Part shown: positions 18,799 through 27,369 of the stretch, in pieces
How the letters are laid out: each line of letters opens with the position of its first letter
Position numbering within the stretch: the stretch's first letter is position 1
From: Nitrincola tibetensis
Lineage (GTDB): Bacteria; Pseudomonadota; Gammaproteobacteria; Pseudomonadales; Balneatricaceae
Assembly (NCBI RefSeq): GCF_003284585.1
Contig: NZ_QKRX01000004.1
Location: 186,001-250,000, forward strand
Direction: 5' to 3'
Length of the DNA: 64,000 nt
Translations under genes and position numbers: made by a program
Notes under the pieces: generated by a model
Told to the model about the DNA's origin: nothing
What the model saw: only the letters and a program-made list of their open reading frames with translations
The model's database searches: none

Positions 18799-20118
18799 CT
18801 AATTTCCTTCAGTAAAATGCGAGGACTGCCAACCAGGAAGCCAAGTGCTAAAAGGGTAAACTGTTACTGAATCGCCTTGGTTCACTTGAGCTTGTGTGTC
18901 ATGGATGCGTATGAGGCAATTCCCTTGGTGCATTGAGGTGAGAATACCGGACCCTTGACGTCCAGTCGTCACAACCTGAGCTTGCCCTTGGCTATCAAAA
19001 CTAAGCACGCCGCGATGAAAATCACTTCGTCCAAGGCGGCTCTTCATAGGTTCACCCGCCTTAGCTGTTAACGTCAGCCCTTGCCAGCCCTGCTCACCTT
19101 GTAAATTCCGAATTAAAGGCTGTATAACCAACATCAGCGTGACTAGGCTTGCAACTGGATTTCCTGGCAAGCCAGCAAACAAACAACCTACAGGGGATGC
19201 CTCTGACAGCAAACGCCCAAACGCCAAAGGTCGACCAGGCCTAATCGCTAACTGCCAAAAACCAATTTGACCTAAGGCCGATACGGCTTGTTTGACATAA
19301 TCCGCCTCCCCAACCGAAACACCGCCGCTGGTTAACACCAAGGTCGCCGAATGTTGAACGGACGCCAGTGCATCGATTAATAAGGGTAAGTCATCTGGCA
19401 AAATCCCCATATCCATAACCTCACAGCCTAGAGACCGGAGGCTGCTTAGCAATGTGAAACGATTGGTATCGTAAATCCCACCAGGCGAGAGTGCCTGCCC
19501 TGGTGCATGAACTTCGTCACCTGTGGAAAAAACGGCGACTTGGATGGGTTTGTAAACAGGGATCTGTGCTAAGCCTAGGGATGCCAAGAGACCGATCTGA
19601 ACCGAAGATAAACGTTGTCCTGCTCGTAACAGACGGCTCCCCTCTTGGATATCTTCACCGGCTTGCCTAACGTTACTGCCTGAGATCGGCTGCTTTGCCA
19701 AAGGAATAATGAGCGTCTCTCCTTTTAGTTGGCAAACCTCCTTCATCACAACGGTATCAGCACCTTCTGGCATGGGTGCTCCTGTCGTGATTTTAAAAGC
19801 ATGCCCTGGCTGTAAGGATGAGCCAGGGACCTGCCCTGCAAGAACTGTACCCTGAACAATCCAATGTTCTCTTTGACCAAGGTCACCCCCCTTCACCGCA
19901 TACCCATCCATCGCCGAATTACGGTGAGGCGGAACGTTCATTGGTGACAAAACGTCCGAGGCCAGTATGCGCTGATGAGCAGACGACAGATCAATGGTTT
20001 CTATTCTGGGAGGCTGCTGAACACTCGACAATATACGTTCAACGGCCTCTTCAAGCGGCAAAAAAGGATCGGCTCCCGGTTCAATAAAATCAAAGCATGA
20101 TAGTGATTGATCAGTCAT
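18799..20118 (-). CDS. moeA: Molybdopterin molybdenumtransferase MoeA (copy 1)
   Basis: A 439-residue enzyme that inserts molybdate into adenylylated molybdopterin. Visible MoeA motifs are the NSAMDGYAV segment near residue 66, TGAPMPEGADTVV near 112, the MoCF-binding TGDEV near 196, TSGGVSVGEADYVK near 267 and GLPGNPVAS near 320. The start overlaps the end of mobB by 8 bp, and the stop touches the moaC-moaD start, so it is translationally coupled in the operon. A second, diverged moeA lies at 27339-28556. It has a longer N-terminal region than the second copy. Confidence 0.95.
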   Translation of the reverse strand: MTDQSLSCFDFIEPGADPFLPLEEAVERILSSVQQPPRIETIDLSSAHQRILASDVLSPMNVPPHRNSAMDGYAVKGGDLGQREHWIVQGTVLAGQVPGSSLQPGHAFKITTGAPMPEGADTVVMKEVCQLKGETLIIPLAKQPISGSNVRQAGEDIQEGSRLLRAGQRLSSVQIGLLASLGLAQIPVYKPIQVAVFSTGDEVHAPGQALSPGGIYDTNRFTLLSSLRSLGCEVMDMGILPDDLPLLIDALASVQHSATLVLTSGGVSVGEADYVKQAVSALGQIGFWQLAIRPGRPLAFGRLLSEASPVGCLFAGLPGNPVASLVTLMLVIQPLIRNLQGEQGWQGLTLTAKAGEPMKSRLGRSDFHRGVLSFDSQGQAQVVTTGRQGSGILTSMHQGNCLIRIHDTQAQVNQGDSVTVYPFSTWLPGWQSSHFTEGN

Positions 20119-20674
20119 AAAGCCTCACTTGTGACGCTGGGCTCATATGAGAAAGCTGGCTCATATCGAGAACAAATTGTTCAATTTGGGTAATCGAATT
20201 AATATCTAATACGGGTAGAGGGCAGTCTTGACTGAGTTCGGCCAATGAATCAGTAGCGACAGCAATGATCGTCGGGTCATTAGGATACAGCAGCGGCTTA
20301 CCCACACAGGCTCGATAAAGCTCAATTTTTGGGTAGGTTTCTGCTTTAAAACCCTCTACTAAAATTAAGTCTAGCTCACTTAAGTGCAGTTGGCTGACAA
20401 GGCTGTGTAAATCAGGGAGTTCAGGCCGCGCAGACTCGATCATTAAGGCACTGCGTTTGGCCGACGCAATCAGCATTTGACTGGCGCCTGCATGACGTAA
20501 TTCGTAACTGTCTTTACCCGGAATATCGACATCGAAGTCATGGTGTGCGTGCTTAATGCAACCAACCCGTAATCCACGTTCTTTTAGCCTTGGCAGCAGC
20601 TGAGTGAGCAGTGTGGTTTTACCCGTACCACTCCAAGCCGCAAAACCCAGTAAGGGGAGAGGAAACTCGCTCAT
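20111..20674 (-). CDS. mobB: Molybdopterin-guanine dinucleotide adapter MobB
   Basis: A P-loop GTP-binding protein of about 187 residues that assists MobA in making the guanine dinucleotide form of the cofactor. Walker A is in AAWSGTGKTTLLTQL near residue 10. Also visible are VGCIKHAHHDFD and LILVEGFK, which are typical of MobB. The ATG at 20674 is chosen because the protein then begins at the family's usual position. An upstream in-frame start would add 20 hydrophobic residues with no counterpart. It follows mobA after about 100 bp. Confidence 0.93.
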   Translation of the reverse strand: MSEFPLPLLGFAAWSGTGKTTLLTQLLPRLKERGLRVGCIKHAHHDFDVDIPGKDSYELRHAGASQMLIASAKRSALMIESARPELPDLHSLVSQLHLSELDLILVEGFKAETYPKIELYRACVGKPLLYPNDPTIIAVATDSLAELSQDCPLPVLDINSITQIEQFVLDMSQLSHMSPASQVRLYD

Positions 20675-20773
20675 ATAGATGACAGGTCCTATCGTTATTA
20701 TTCCAATAAACCAGCAAAGAGTATTCCATAACAAAAATGAAAAAAGTAACCGCCAATCTAAAAATAAGGTAAA

Positions 20774-21370
20774 TCAAACCTCATTCATTTGATCTAACGA
20801 GTTAAAGTTACGCAAGCTTTCGGATTCCACGGCCACTTTAGCCATACCAATACTGGCATACCATCGGTCCGGCTTACGCTCCCCCTCCTCAAGTGCTTGT
20901 AGTAGATTTGGCAAGAGTTGGCGATGCAACATAACAACCATCGGTTGCAAAAACTCACCTTCAGCAGCAACAACAATCTTGGCATTCGATTCACAAGCCG
21001 CCTGATAAAATTGTTCAACGAGGTCTAAGGCAAGAAAAGGACCATCACAAGGAACAAACATAACCCAATCGTGCTGTGCAACCGTAAGACCTGTTGCGAT
21101 ACCTAGCATAGGCCCTTGGAAACCTCCTTCAATATCAGAGACCACCTGTACACCCAACGCCTGATACGCATCAATTGAACGATTGGCATTAATGATCAAC
21201 TCATTAACCTGAGGCTGAAAGCGTGACAGAACTCGCTCAATCATAGGCACGCCTTGATAGTGTACCCATCCTTTATCCTGCCCGCCCATTCGCTGCCCCT
21301 GTCCTCCTGCGAGCACCACTCCACTGATACTGACGCTAGAGCGTGACGTGTTGTGATTATTACTTACCAT
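20774..21370 (-). CDS. mobA: Molybdenum cofactor guanylyltransferase MobA
   Basis: A 198-residue nucleotidyltransferase that joins GMP to molybdopterin to give the MGD cofactor used by formate dehydrogenase and other DMSO reductase-family enzymes. The nucleotide-binding signature GVVLAGGQGQRMGGQDKG is near residue 17, and FVPCDGPFL near 95 supplies the metal-binding Asp. The start overlaps the stop of the upstream ABC ATPase gene by 11 bp. MGD is exactly the cofactor form needed by the formate dehydrogenase encoded 10 kb away. Confidence 0.94.
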   Translation of the reverse strand: MVSNNHNTSRSSVSISGVVLAGGQGQRMGGQDKGWVHYQGVPMIERVLSRFQPQVNELIINANRSIDAYQALGVQVVSDIEGGFQGPMLGIATGLTVAQHDWVMFVPCDGPFLALDLVEQFYQAACESNAKIVVAAEGEFLQPMVVMLHRQLLPNLLQALEEGERKPDRWYASIGMAKVAVESESLRNFNSLDQMNEV

Positions 21371-21992
21371 GCAATCGCCCTTCTTTTAACACCCAAGATT
21401 CATGACACAACGCTGATAACGGCCCTGACTGATGAGCCGTTAACAGCACACCAGCGCCCTCGTCTAAAATTTGCTTAACCAGATCACTGAAACGCAAAGT
21501 TGCCTCAGTATCTAAACTTGCCGTAGGCTCATCTAGCAACCAAAAAGCGGGGCGACATAACCAAGCTCTTGCCATTGCCAAGGCTTGCCGCTGACCGCCC
21601 GACAAGGTTCTTGCCGACTGGCAAGCCAACTCCGTCAACCCTGCCCAAGACATAGCTTCTTCTAGGCGCACCGCATTTTCTTTTTTTGTCAGTCGTTGAC
21701 TGTCTAGCACTAAACGCAAATTTTCTTGGACAGTTACATCAAATAAATAGGGGTGCTGATGAAGATAACAGACACGCCCATCGCCTACCTTTAGCGCATT
21801 TAAACCCACGCTTACTTTGCCACTATCGGGCTTTAACAAACCAGACAAGACCTTCATCAAAGTGGTTTTACCACTACCATTCGCACCCTGTAAATGAATT
21901 AACCGAGATGCAGGCAACACTAAACGATCCACTTGCCAAAGTGTTTTTCCACCATAGCGGATACAGATATTCTCTGCCGATAAACTTGTCAT
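21360..21992 (-). CDS. tupC: Tungstate/molybdate ABC transporter ATP-binding protein (TupC-like)
   Basis: A 210-residue ABC ATPase: Walker A (GANGSGKTTLMK) near residue 35, Q-loop, LSGGQRQALAMARA signature near 125, Walker B (FWLLDEPTASLD) near 148 and an H-loop His near 183. It is short and lacks the C-terminal TOBE/MOP regulatory domain of ModC, as expected for Tup-type importers. The start overlaps the permease stop as ATGA. Together with TupA and TupB it would import tungstate or molybdate. Confidence 0.9.
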   Translation of the reverse strand: MTSLSAENICIRYGGKTLWQVDRLVLPASRLIHLQGANGSGKTTLMKVLSGLLKPDSGKVSVGLNALKVGDGRVCYLHQHPYLFDVTVQENLRLVLDSQRLTKKENAVRLEEAMSWAGLTELACQSARTLSGGQRQALAMARAWLCRPAFWLLDEPTASLDTEATLRFSDLVKQILDEGAGVLLTAHQSGPLSALCHESWVLKEGRLHGK

Positions 21993-22696
21993 TGCGACAC
22001 ACCCTGTATACTGCGCCCTCGACTAATGCCAACCAATAGATTTAACAGCAATGCTAAAACCAAAAGAACAATTCCTAAAGCAATACCTTGAACATACTCG
22101 CCTTTCGTCGTTTCTAAGGCGATCGACGTCGTAATTGTTCGAGTATAACCAGCAATATTCCCCCCCACCATCATTGCACATCCCACTTCCGCAACGATAC
22201 GTCCAAACGCAGCAACCAAGGCTGCCAGAACAGAAAACTTAACCTCACGTGTGATCAACCATAGGGTTTTCAGTCGCGAACAACCAAGTGTACGAGCCGT
22301 CTCCCAAGCATGCCGGGACACACCTTGGTATGCTGCGTGTAGCATTGTCACTAGCAAAGGAAAACAAATCAGAATTTGACCAATAATCATCGCAGGCTGT
22401 GTAAAAAGGAGGCGTAGATCACCAAAAGGGCCATTACGAGATAACAACAAAACAAGAATCAGGCCAATCACCACCGTTGGAATGGCCAACAGTGTATTGT
22501 TCAATGTCACAATCATCCAATGACCCGGAAACCGCCAAAAACTCAAAACAAAACCTAAGGCCAACGCAGCAGGCAAGGCTAGTAACAACGCCGTTAAAGA
22601 CACCTTAAAAGAGACGAGAATAATTCCCCAAAGAGCAGCATCGCCAGACATAAGCAATGCTAATGCGTCAAAAGTAGCCTGTGAAATAGATTCCAC
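21989..22696 (-). CDS. tupB: Tungstate/molybdate ABC transporter permease (TupB-like)
   Basis: A 235-residue inner-membrane permease with about five to six transmembrane helices. It carries the ABC permease EAA-type loop (HAWETARTLGCSRLKTLW near 130) followed by a FGRIVAEVG segment, both typical of the TupB/ModB group. The GTG start has a GGGGAAAA box upstream. A 122-bp gap separates it from tupA. It is translationally coupled to the ATPase gene. Confidence 0.9.
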   Translation of the reverse strand: MESISQATFDALALLMSGDAALWGIILVSFKVSLTALLLALPAALALGFVLSFWRFPGHWMIVTLNNTLLAIPTVVIGLILVLLLSRNGPFGDLRLLFTQPAMIIGQILICFPLLVTMLHAAYQGVSRHAWETARTLGCSRLKTLWLITREVKFSVLAALVAAFGRIVAEVGCAMMVGGNIAGYTRTITTSIALETTKGEYVQGIALGIVLLVLALLLNLLVGISRGRSIQGVSQ

Positions 22697-22818
22697 GCAA
22701 TTTTCCCCAAAGCGTCACACACAAAAAAGTGACTGACGTTAGCCTAGACACTCTTCAAGATCAATAAAAATGCCCCGTGCAAGGGCGTTTAAATGAAGCG
22801 TAAAGGAGTAAAACAGCG

Positions 22819-23631
22819 TTATTCAGAATGTGCAGAAGCAAAAAACAACGCCTCACCCTCGATTTCAAAAGCATTGATTAGAGCTTGCCCCTCAGCTGAC
22901 ACCAACCAATCGGATAACTGTCTTGCCACATTAACTTTCACATGAGGATGCCGGTCTGGACTAACTAAAATCACTTGGTAAGGGTTGAATAAACGCTCAT
23001 CGCCTTCGTAAACAAGCGCTAAATCCAACTTACGCTTCATCGCTAACCAAGTGCCGCGATCCGTTAAGGCGTAAGCTTGTAACTCATCCGCTATGGATAA
23101 CACGCGCCCCATGCCCTGCCCCACGGCACGATAGCCTGCAAAGGGTAACGTTATATTTGCCGCTTGCCAGATTTCATTTTCTTTGATGTGTGTTCCTGAT
23201 TCATCGCCACGTGAAATAAACAGGGCATTACTCGTCACCATGCGCTTAAAAGCATCAACCGCACTCCTTGCCTCTTTCAAGCCTGATGGATCGCCTACTG
23301 GCCCTACAATCACAAAATCATTATACATTAATGCTTTGGGTTCAATTCCATATCCAGCAGCCACAAATGCAGCTTCAGCTTTGGGCGCGTGGGTCATCAC
23401 TAAATCGACATCACCATCTTGACCTAAGCGCAGTGCAGCCCCTGTCCCCACTGATATCACTTGCACTTGTACACCCGTTTTTGCTTCAAACTCAGGCAAT
23501 AAAAAGTCGAGTAGACCTGAGTTATAGGTACTTGTGGTTGTCGCTAATCGAAGCTGAGTATCCGCGAAGGACAATCCTGAATTCAAACAAAGGCCGACCA
23601 GCAGCAGTCTGAAAGTGAAACGTTTTATCAT
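22819..23631 (-). CDS. tupA: Tungstate-binding periplasmic protein TupA
   Basis: The substrate-binding protein of a Tup-type ABC importer (about 270 residues). Residues 1-23 are a Sec signal peptide ending SFA. The mature protein starts with the TTTSTYNSGLL motif that TupA proteins use for oxyanion binding. Later motifs include VMTHAPKAE and FISRGDESGTHIKE, typical of the family. TupA proteins usually prefer tungstate, though molybdate transport is possible. The ATG at 23631 has AAAAGGA about 8 nt upstream and gives a normal signal peptide, so the longer in-frame start is rejected. It is the first gene of the nine-gene cofactor operon. Confidence 0.93.
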   Translation of the reverse strand: MIKRFTFRLLLVGLCLNSGLSFADTQLRLATTTSTYNSGLLDFLLPEFEAKTGVQVQVISVGTGAALRLGQDGDVDLVMTHAPKAEAAFVAAGYGIEPKALMYNDFVIVGPVGDPSGLKEARSAVDAFKRMVTSNALFISRGDESGTHIKENEIWQAANITLPFAGYRAVGQGMGRVLSIADELQAYALTDRGTWLAMKRKLDLALVYEGDERLFNPYQVILVSPDRHPHVKVNVARQLSDWLVSAEGQALINAFEIEGEALFFASAHSE

Positions 23632-23683
23632 GCGTATTCCTTTTAGTTGAGCCAAGACTAAGTAACATTTGCCATGCAATACC

Positions 23684-23699
23684 TGCAATCTAAAGACCA
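23684..23699 (-). promoter_or_regulatory. Candidate sigma-54 promoter of the tupA-moaA operon
   Basis: On the minus strand the sequence TGGTCTTTAGATTGCA fits the -24/-12 pattern TGG-N8-TTGCA with exact GG-N10-GC spacing. Transcription would start near 23672, leaving a leader of about 40 nt before tupA. A sigma-54-type activator gene is divergently encoded next to it. The match is by eye only. Confidence 0.6.
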
Positions 23700-23799
23700 G
23701 TATTTTTAAACAAACTATCCAAACCCATATAGATCGGGGTATGAAAGAAAAAACCTAGGCAAAAAACCAAAACAAGCCCTTTAAACGTAATACTATAAG

Positions 23800-23841
23800 T
23801 GAGACAAAATTACACATATAGAATTGAATATGAGACAATTC
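23800..23841. promoter_or_regulatory. Candidate activator sites (two TGAGACAA repeats) between tupA and the regulator gene
   Basis: TGAGACAA occurs at 23800-23807 and again at 23831-23838, 31 bp apart, or about three helical turns. The second copy lies inside an inverted repeat, GAATTG-N9-CAATTC (23821-23841). They sit 100-140 bp upstream of the sigma-54 element of tupA, a usual distance for enhancer sites. They are also just before the regulator gene, so autoregulation is possible. Confidence 0.45.
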
Positions 23842-23875
23842 GCAACACCCTGTTTAAAAAATTCTGAGTAACACG

Positions 23876-25279
23876 ATGACTTCTTCGACTCTTGATTATA
23901 ACTTGTGCCGTTCAGCGTCAGTACTGGTTGTTGATGACGAATCAGGCATGCGCAGCTTTTTACAAAAAGCGCTGCAAAAACACTTTGGTTTAGTTGAGGT
24001 TGCAGGGAGCATCGACCTGGCCGAAGAAATTCGACGCCGCTGTCATTTTGATCTACTCATTGTTGATGTGAAACTACCTGGGCGCTCGGGGATTGAATGG
24101 CACGAAGCTCTCGATGACCCCAATCGACATTCAGATGTTATTTTCATGACGGCATATGCGGAATTAGACACAGCCATTCAAGCCCTACGTGTCGGTGCAG
24201 CTGACTTTATCCTCAAGCCCTTTCGACTTGAGCAAATGATGAATGCTGTCATGCGTGTGCTAAAGCGTAGGCAGCTCGCCCGGGAAAACTTTTTATTGCG
24301 CCGAGAAGTCACGCGCTATCTTGAATCGGAAACGCCCATGCTCGGCAACAGCAACGTTATCAAGCGCCTTGATGCCGTTATCCGTCGTGTTGCACCAACA
24401 CCCTCAGCTGTTTTAATTGAAGGTGAGTCTGGTACAGGCAAGGAGCTGGTTGCGCGTGCACTGCACCAACACTCAGGACGAGAAGGTCCCTTTGTTCCAG
24501 TCAACTGCGGTGCCATCTCACCCGAGCTTCTTGAAGCAGAACTGTTTGGTCATACTAAAGGCGCCTTTACCGGAGCGGATCGAGCGCGCGAAGGTCTGTT
24601 TACCTATGCTGGCGGCGGGACTCTATTTTTAGATGAAATAGGTGAACTGCCTTTAAGCATGCAGGCCAAACTCTTGCGGGTATTGGAGCAAAAAACCATT
24701 CGCCCGGTTGGGAGCGAACGGGAGATCCCTACTCAGGTCCGTATTTTAGCCGCGACAAACCGAAAGCTGAGTGAAGAAGTCAAATCCCATAATTTTCGTG
24801 AAGATTTATTTTTTCGCTTAAATGTACTGACCTTAACTCTCCCCCCTTTACGTGACCGTGTGGAAGACCTTCCACAGCTTGCTCACTATTTCTCGCGCAA
24901 GCTTTCATCTGATTTAGGACTGCCTGCTGTACCCTTTACCCATGATGACCTAAAAGCCATGCAGTCTCATAGCTGGCCGGGTAACATTCGAGAGCTCAAG
25001 AACTTTATCGAGCGTTGTATACTTTTAGGCCATCTACCACTAGATGAACTGATTCATGATGACGATGACCGAAACCTAGGCGCAGGCTACCCAAGTTGCT
25101 GGCCGTTAGAGGAAGTTGAAAAGCGACATATTTTAAGAGTACTGAGCGCATGTGAAGGCAACAAATCAGCCGCCGCTCGCCAACTCGGCGTTGCTCGCAA
25201 AACACTGGATCGTAAGTTGGCCAGTTGGATGGAAACCGACATCAGTCATCCTTCGCTCATGCACGTTGATGAATCATGA
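23876..25279 (+). CDS. Sigma-54-dependent response regulator (NtrC family)
   Basis: A 467-residue NtrC-type activator. The receiver domain at about 15-130 has acidic pocket VVDDESG and phospho-Asp in LLIVDVKLPG. The AAA+ domain at about 150-385 has Walker A (GESGTGKE), the sigma-54 contact loop GAFTGAD and Walker B (GGTLFLDEIGELP). A Fis-type helix-turn-helix near 425-455 (NKSAAARQLGVARKTLDRKL) completes it. The intact GAFTGA loop means it should activate sigma-54 RNA polymerase. It is followed by its kinase with an ATGA overlap and divergently transcribed from tupA. It is the only sigma-54 activator in the window and the natural candidate to act on the four -24/-12 elements described here. 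Confidence 0.92.
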   Translation: MTSSTLDYNLCRSASVLVVDDESGMRSFLQKALQKHFGLVEVAGSIDLAEEIRRRCHFDLLIVDVKLPGRSGIEWHEALDDPNRHSDVIFMTAYAELDTAIQALRVGAADFILKPFRLEQMMNAVMRVLKRRQLARENFLLRREVTRYLESETPMLGNSNVIKRLDAVIRRVAPTPSAVLIEGESGTGKELVARALHQHSGREGPFVPVNCGAISPELLEAELFGHTKGAFTGADRAREGLFTYAGGGTLFLDEIGELPLSMQAKLLRVLEQKTIRPVGSEREIPTQVRILAATNRKLSEEVKSHNFREDLFFRLNVLTLTLPPLRDRVEDLPQLAHYFSRKLSSDLGLPAVPFTHDDLKAMQSHSWPGNIRELKNFIERCILLGHLPLDELIHDDDDRNLGAGYPSCWPLEEVEKRHILRVLSACEGNKSAAARQLGVARKTLDRKLASWMETDISHPSLMHVDES

Positions 25280-27369
25280 TGCCTTTACCCTGGCGACGTT
25301 CCGTTAGAGGGCGCTTACTCCTTCTAATTTTAACGCCAATTTTACTCACTTTGGCGGCATTAATAGGCTTAACGGCCTATTGGACAACCACTTATACCGA
25401 TCGACAGCTTTATATGAAAGTGGCTTCGGATCTTGCTGTGGCACGCAGCACATTGCAGTTAATGCAGGATCGGCAACTTGAGAATCTAGAGCTGTTAGGC
25501 CACACTTGGTCACTCCCGCCCTACTTGCTACATCATGACAGAGCCTCATTAAACGCACTGCTGCAGGACATGAAGTCACGCTATCGCGTCGATTTTTTGC
25601 GCATTTTAAGCCCTGATGAATTACTCGACCTGGCAAATACGCCATCTGGAACTCAAAACAGCGTCAATCGGTTGCAGGCAGGAGACAGCATTAAAGGGTT
25701 ATCGGTCCTCACGCCTTCTGAAATGAAAGAGATTGATCCTGATTTACCACAAAAAGCCCTCACTCAAGTGATTCAGACTCCAAGAGCCAAGCCCACGGAC
25801 CGCACCCTTGAAGACCGAGGCATGTTCGTCAGAACACTGCACCCCATTTTGGACGCAAACGGTCAGCTGCTCTATGTACTGGATGCAGGGTTGATGTTAA
25901 ACAATAATTTGGAATTCGTGGATGAGATTCGGGATCTGGTCTATGGGCAAGATGCATTGCCCGAGAGAGGTATTGGTACCGTAACACTATTCTTGGGGGA
26001 TACGCGGATCACCACAAATGTCCCTGTTGACCTTAACTACGATCTTTCGGATACAGGGTTTATCCGAGCCATTGGCACACGCATTTCGTCTGAAGTATAC
26101 GATCGTGTATTAGTGGAAGAGCGAATTTGGCTCGACCGTGCTTTTGTCGTTAGCGACTGGTTTATCAGTGCATATGAGCCCTTATATGGCTTAAATAATG
26201 AACTGATTGGCGTGCTCTATGCAGGTTTCTCTGAAAGCCCTTTCTTTGAAATGTACTTACGCACCTTAGGCGAAATGGGTTTAACACTTACCTTTGTACT
26301 GCTGATCTCTGCCATTTTAGTCTGGCGCAGTGCCAACCATTTGTTCCATCCCATTCAACGGATTCATACCTCGGTGATGGCTGTTCGATCTGGATCGAAC
26401 GAAACGCGGATAGGCCAGTTACGCAATGAGGATGAGTTTTCGGATCTCGCACATCAGTTTGACTCTATGCTGGACGAGCTCGATGCTCGCCAAGAAACAA
26501 TTCGACAAGCCGCTGAGCGGCTAGAACAAAAAGTCAAAGAACGCACGCTTAGTTTGCAGCTCAAAACGGAAGCTCTAGAGGAGTCGATCGAGCTCTTAAA
26601 AGCAACGCGAGCCGAGCTATTTACCAAGGAAAAACTTGCCGTTCTCGGCGAGTTAACGGCTGGAATCGCACATGAAATCAACAATCCTGCAGCGGTTATT
26701 TTAGGTCACATGGATTTACTTCAGGGCGAGCTCGGTCCATCTGCTTCTTTGGTTCAAGATGAAATCGATACGGTTATTGAACAGGTCTATCGAATTAGAG
26801 CTATTATTAACAATCTCTTACAGTACTCTCGTCCGGGGCAAGTTATCGATCAACTGCACACTTTAGCCGTTAATGATGTAGTCAAGGACACACTCGCATT
26901 AGTTCGGCATGCTTTGGATAAAAAGTGTATCCAGGTTCAACAAAACTACAGCTACTTAGGGGAAATTGAAGGAAATCGCCAACAACTCCAACAGGTATTG
27001 ATCAACCTGTTGTTGAACGCAGCGAATGCGATGCCCGCCGCAGGAAACATATGGGTATCAACCCATGTTTGGACAACACATGAGGGCGCGCTCGGCGTCG
27101 AAATCCGAATTCGGGACGAAGGGGTTGGTATATCTGAAGAAGTGCTGGCACGTATTTTTGAACCCTTTTTCACCACAAGAGAGAACGGAAATGGATTGGG
27201 GTTATCCATCAGCCGTTCTCTTGCACGTCGCTACGGAGGGGATATTACAGTATCCTCAACTCTCGATAACGGCAGCCAATTTAGTATTTTTTTACGAGAA
27301 AAGGCTGTTATCAATCAAGAAGATGAGGAAACCATGCGTCAGTTATTATCTGGGTTCGGAGTCGTGTAA
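25276..27369 (+). CDS. Sensor histidine kinase paired with the sigma-54 regulator
   Basis: A 697-residue membrane kinase. TM1 lies at about 12-32, a periplasmic Cache-like sensor domain at 35-330, TM2 near 335-355, then HAMP (about 357-410) and a coiled coil. The H-box (TAGIAHEINNPAAV) is near 460. The HATPase domain has NLLLNAANA, RDEGVGIS and NGNGLGLSIS motifs. The start overlaps the regulator stop as ATGA, which supports a cognate pair. Its 3' end overlaps the convergent moeA2 gene by 31 bp. The signal sensed is unknown; the setting suggests formate, an oxyanion or a redox cue, which is inference only. Confidence 0.91.
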   Translation: MMPLPWRRSVRGRLLLLILTPILLTLAALIGLTAYWTTTYTDRQLYMKVASDLAVARSTLQLMQDRQLENLELLGHTWSLPPYLLHHDRASLNALLQDMKSRYRVDFLRILSPDELLDLANTPSGTQNSVNRLQAGDSIKGLSVLTPSEMKEIDPDLPQKALTQVIQTPRAKPTDRTLEDRGMFVRTLHPILDANGQLLYVLDAGLMLNNNLEFVDEIRDLVYGQDALPERGIGTVTLFLGDTRITTNVPVDLNYDLSDTGFIRAIGTRISSEVYDRVLVEERIWLDRAFVVSDWFISAYEPLYGLNNELIGVLYAGFSESPFFEMYLRTLGEMGLTLTFVLLISAILVWRSANHLFHPIQRIHTSVMAVRSGSNETRIGQLRNEDEFSDLAHQFDSMLDELDARQETIRQAAERLEQKVKERTLSLQLKTEALEESIELLKATRAELFTKEKLAVLGELTAGIAHEINNPAAVILGHMDLLQGELGPSASLVQDEIDTVIEQVYRIRAIINNLLQYSRPGQVIDQLHTLAVNDVVKDTLALVRHALDKKCIQVQQNYSYLGEIEGNRQQLQQVLINLLLNAANAMPAAGNIWVSTHVWTTHEGALGVEIRIRDEGVGISEEVLARIFEPFFTTRENGNGLGLSISRSLARRYGGDITVSSTLDNGSQFSIFLREKAVINQEDEETMRQLLSGFGVV

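Noticed and set aside
22765-22800. Terminator between tupA and tupB
   Set aside because: Only a 4-5 bp stem followed by AT-rich sequence. Too weak to call, though it could lower downstream expression.
23632-23683. Molybdenum cofactor riboswitch before tupA
   Set aside because: The predicted leader from the sigma-54 start is only about 40 nt, too short for a Moco RNA, and no matching structure is seen before moaA, which is the last gene of its operon.
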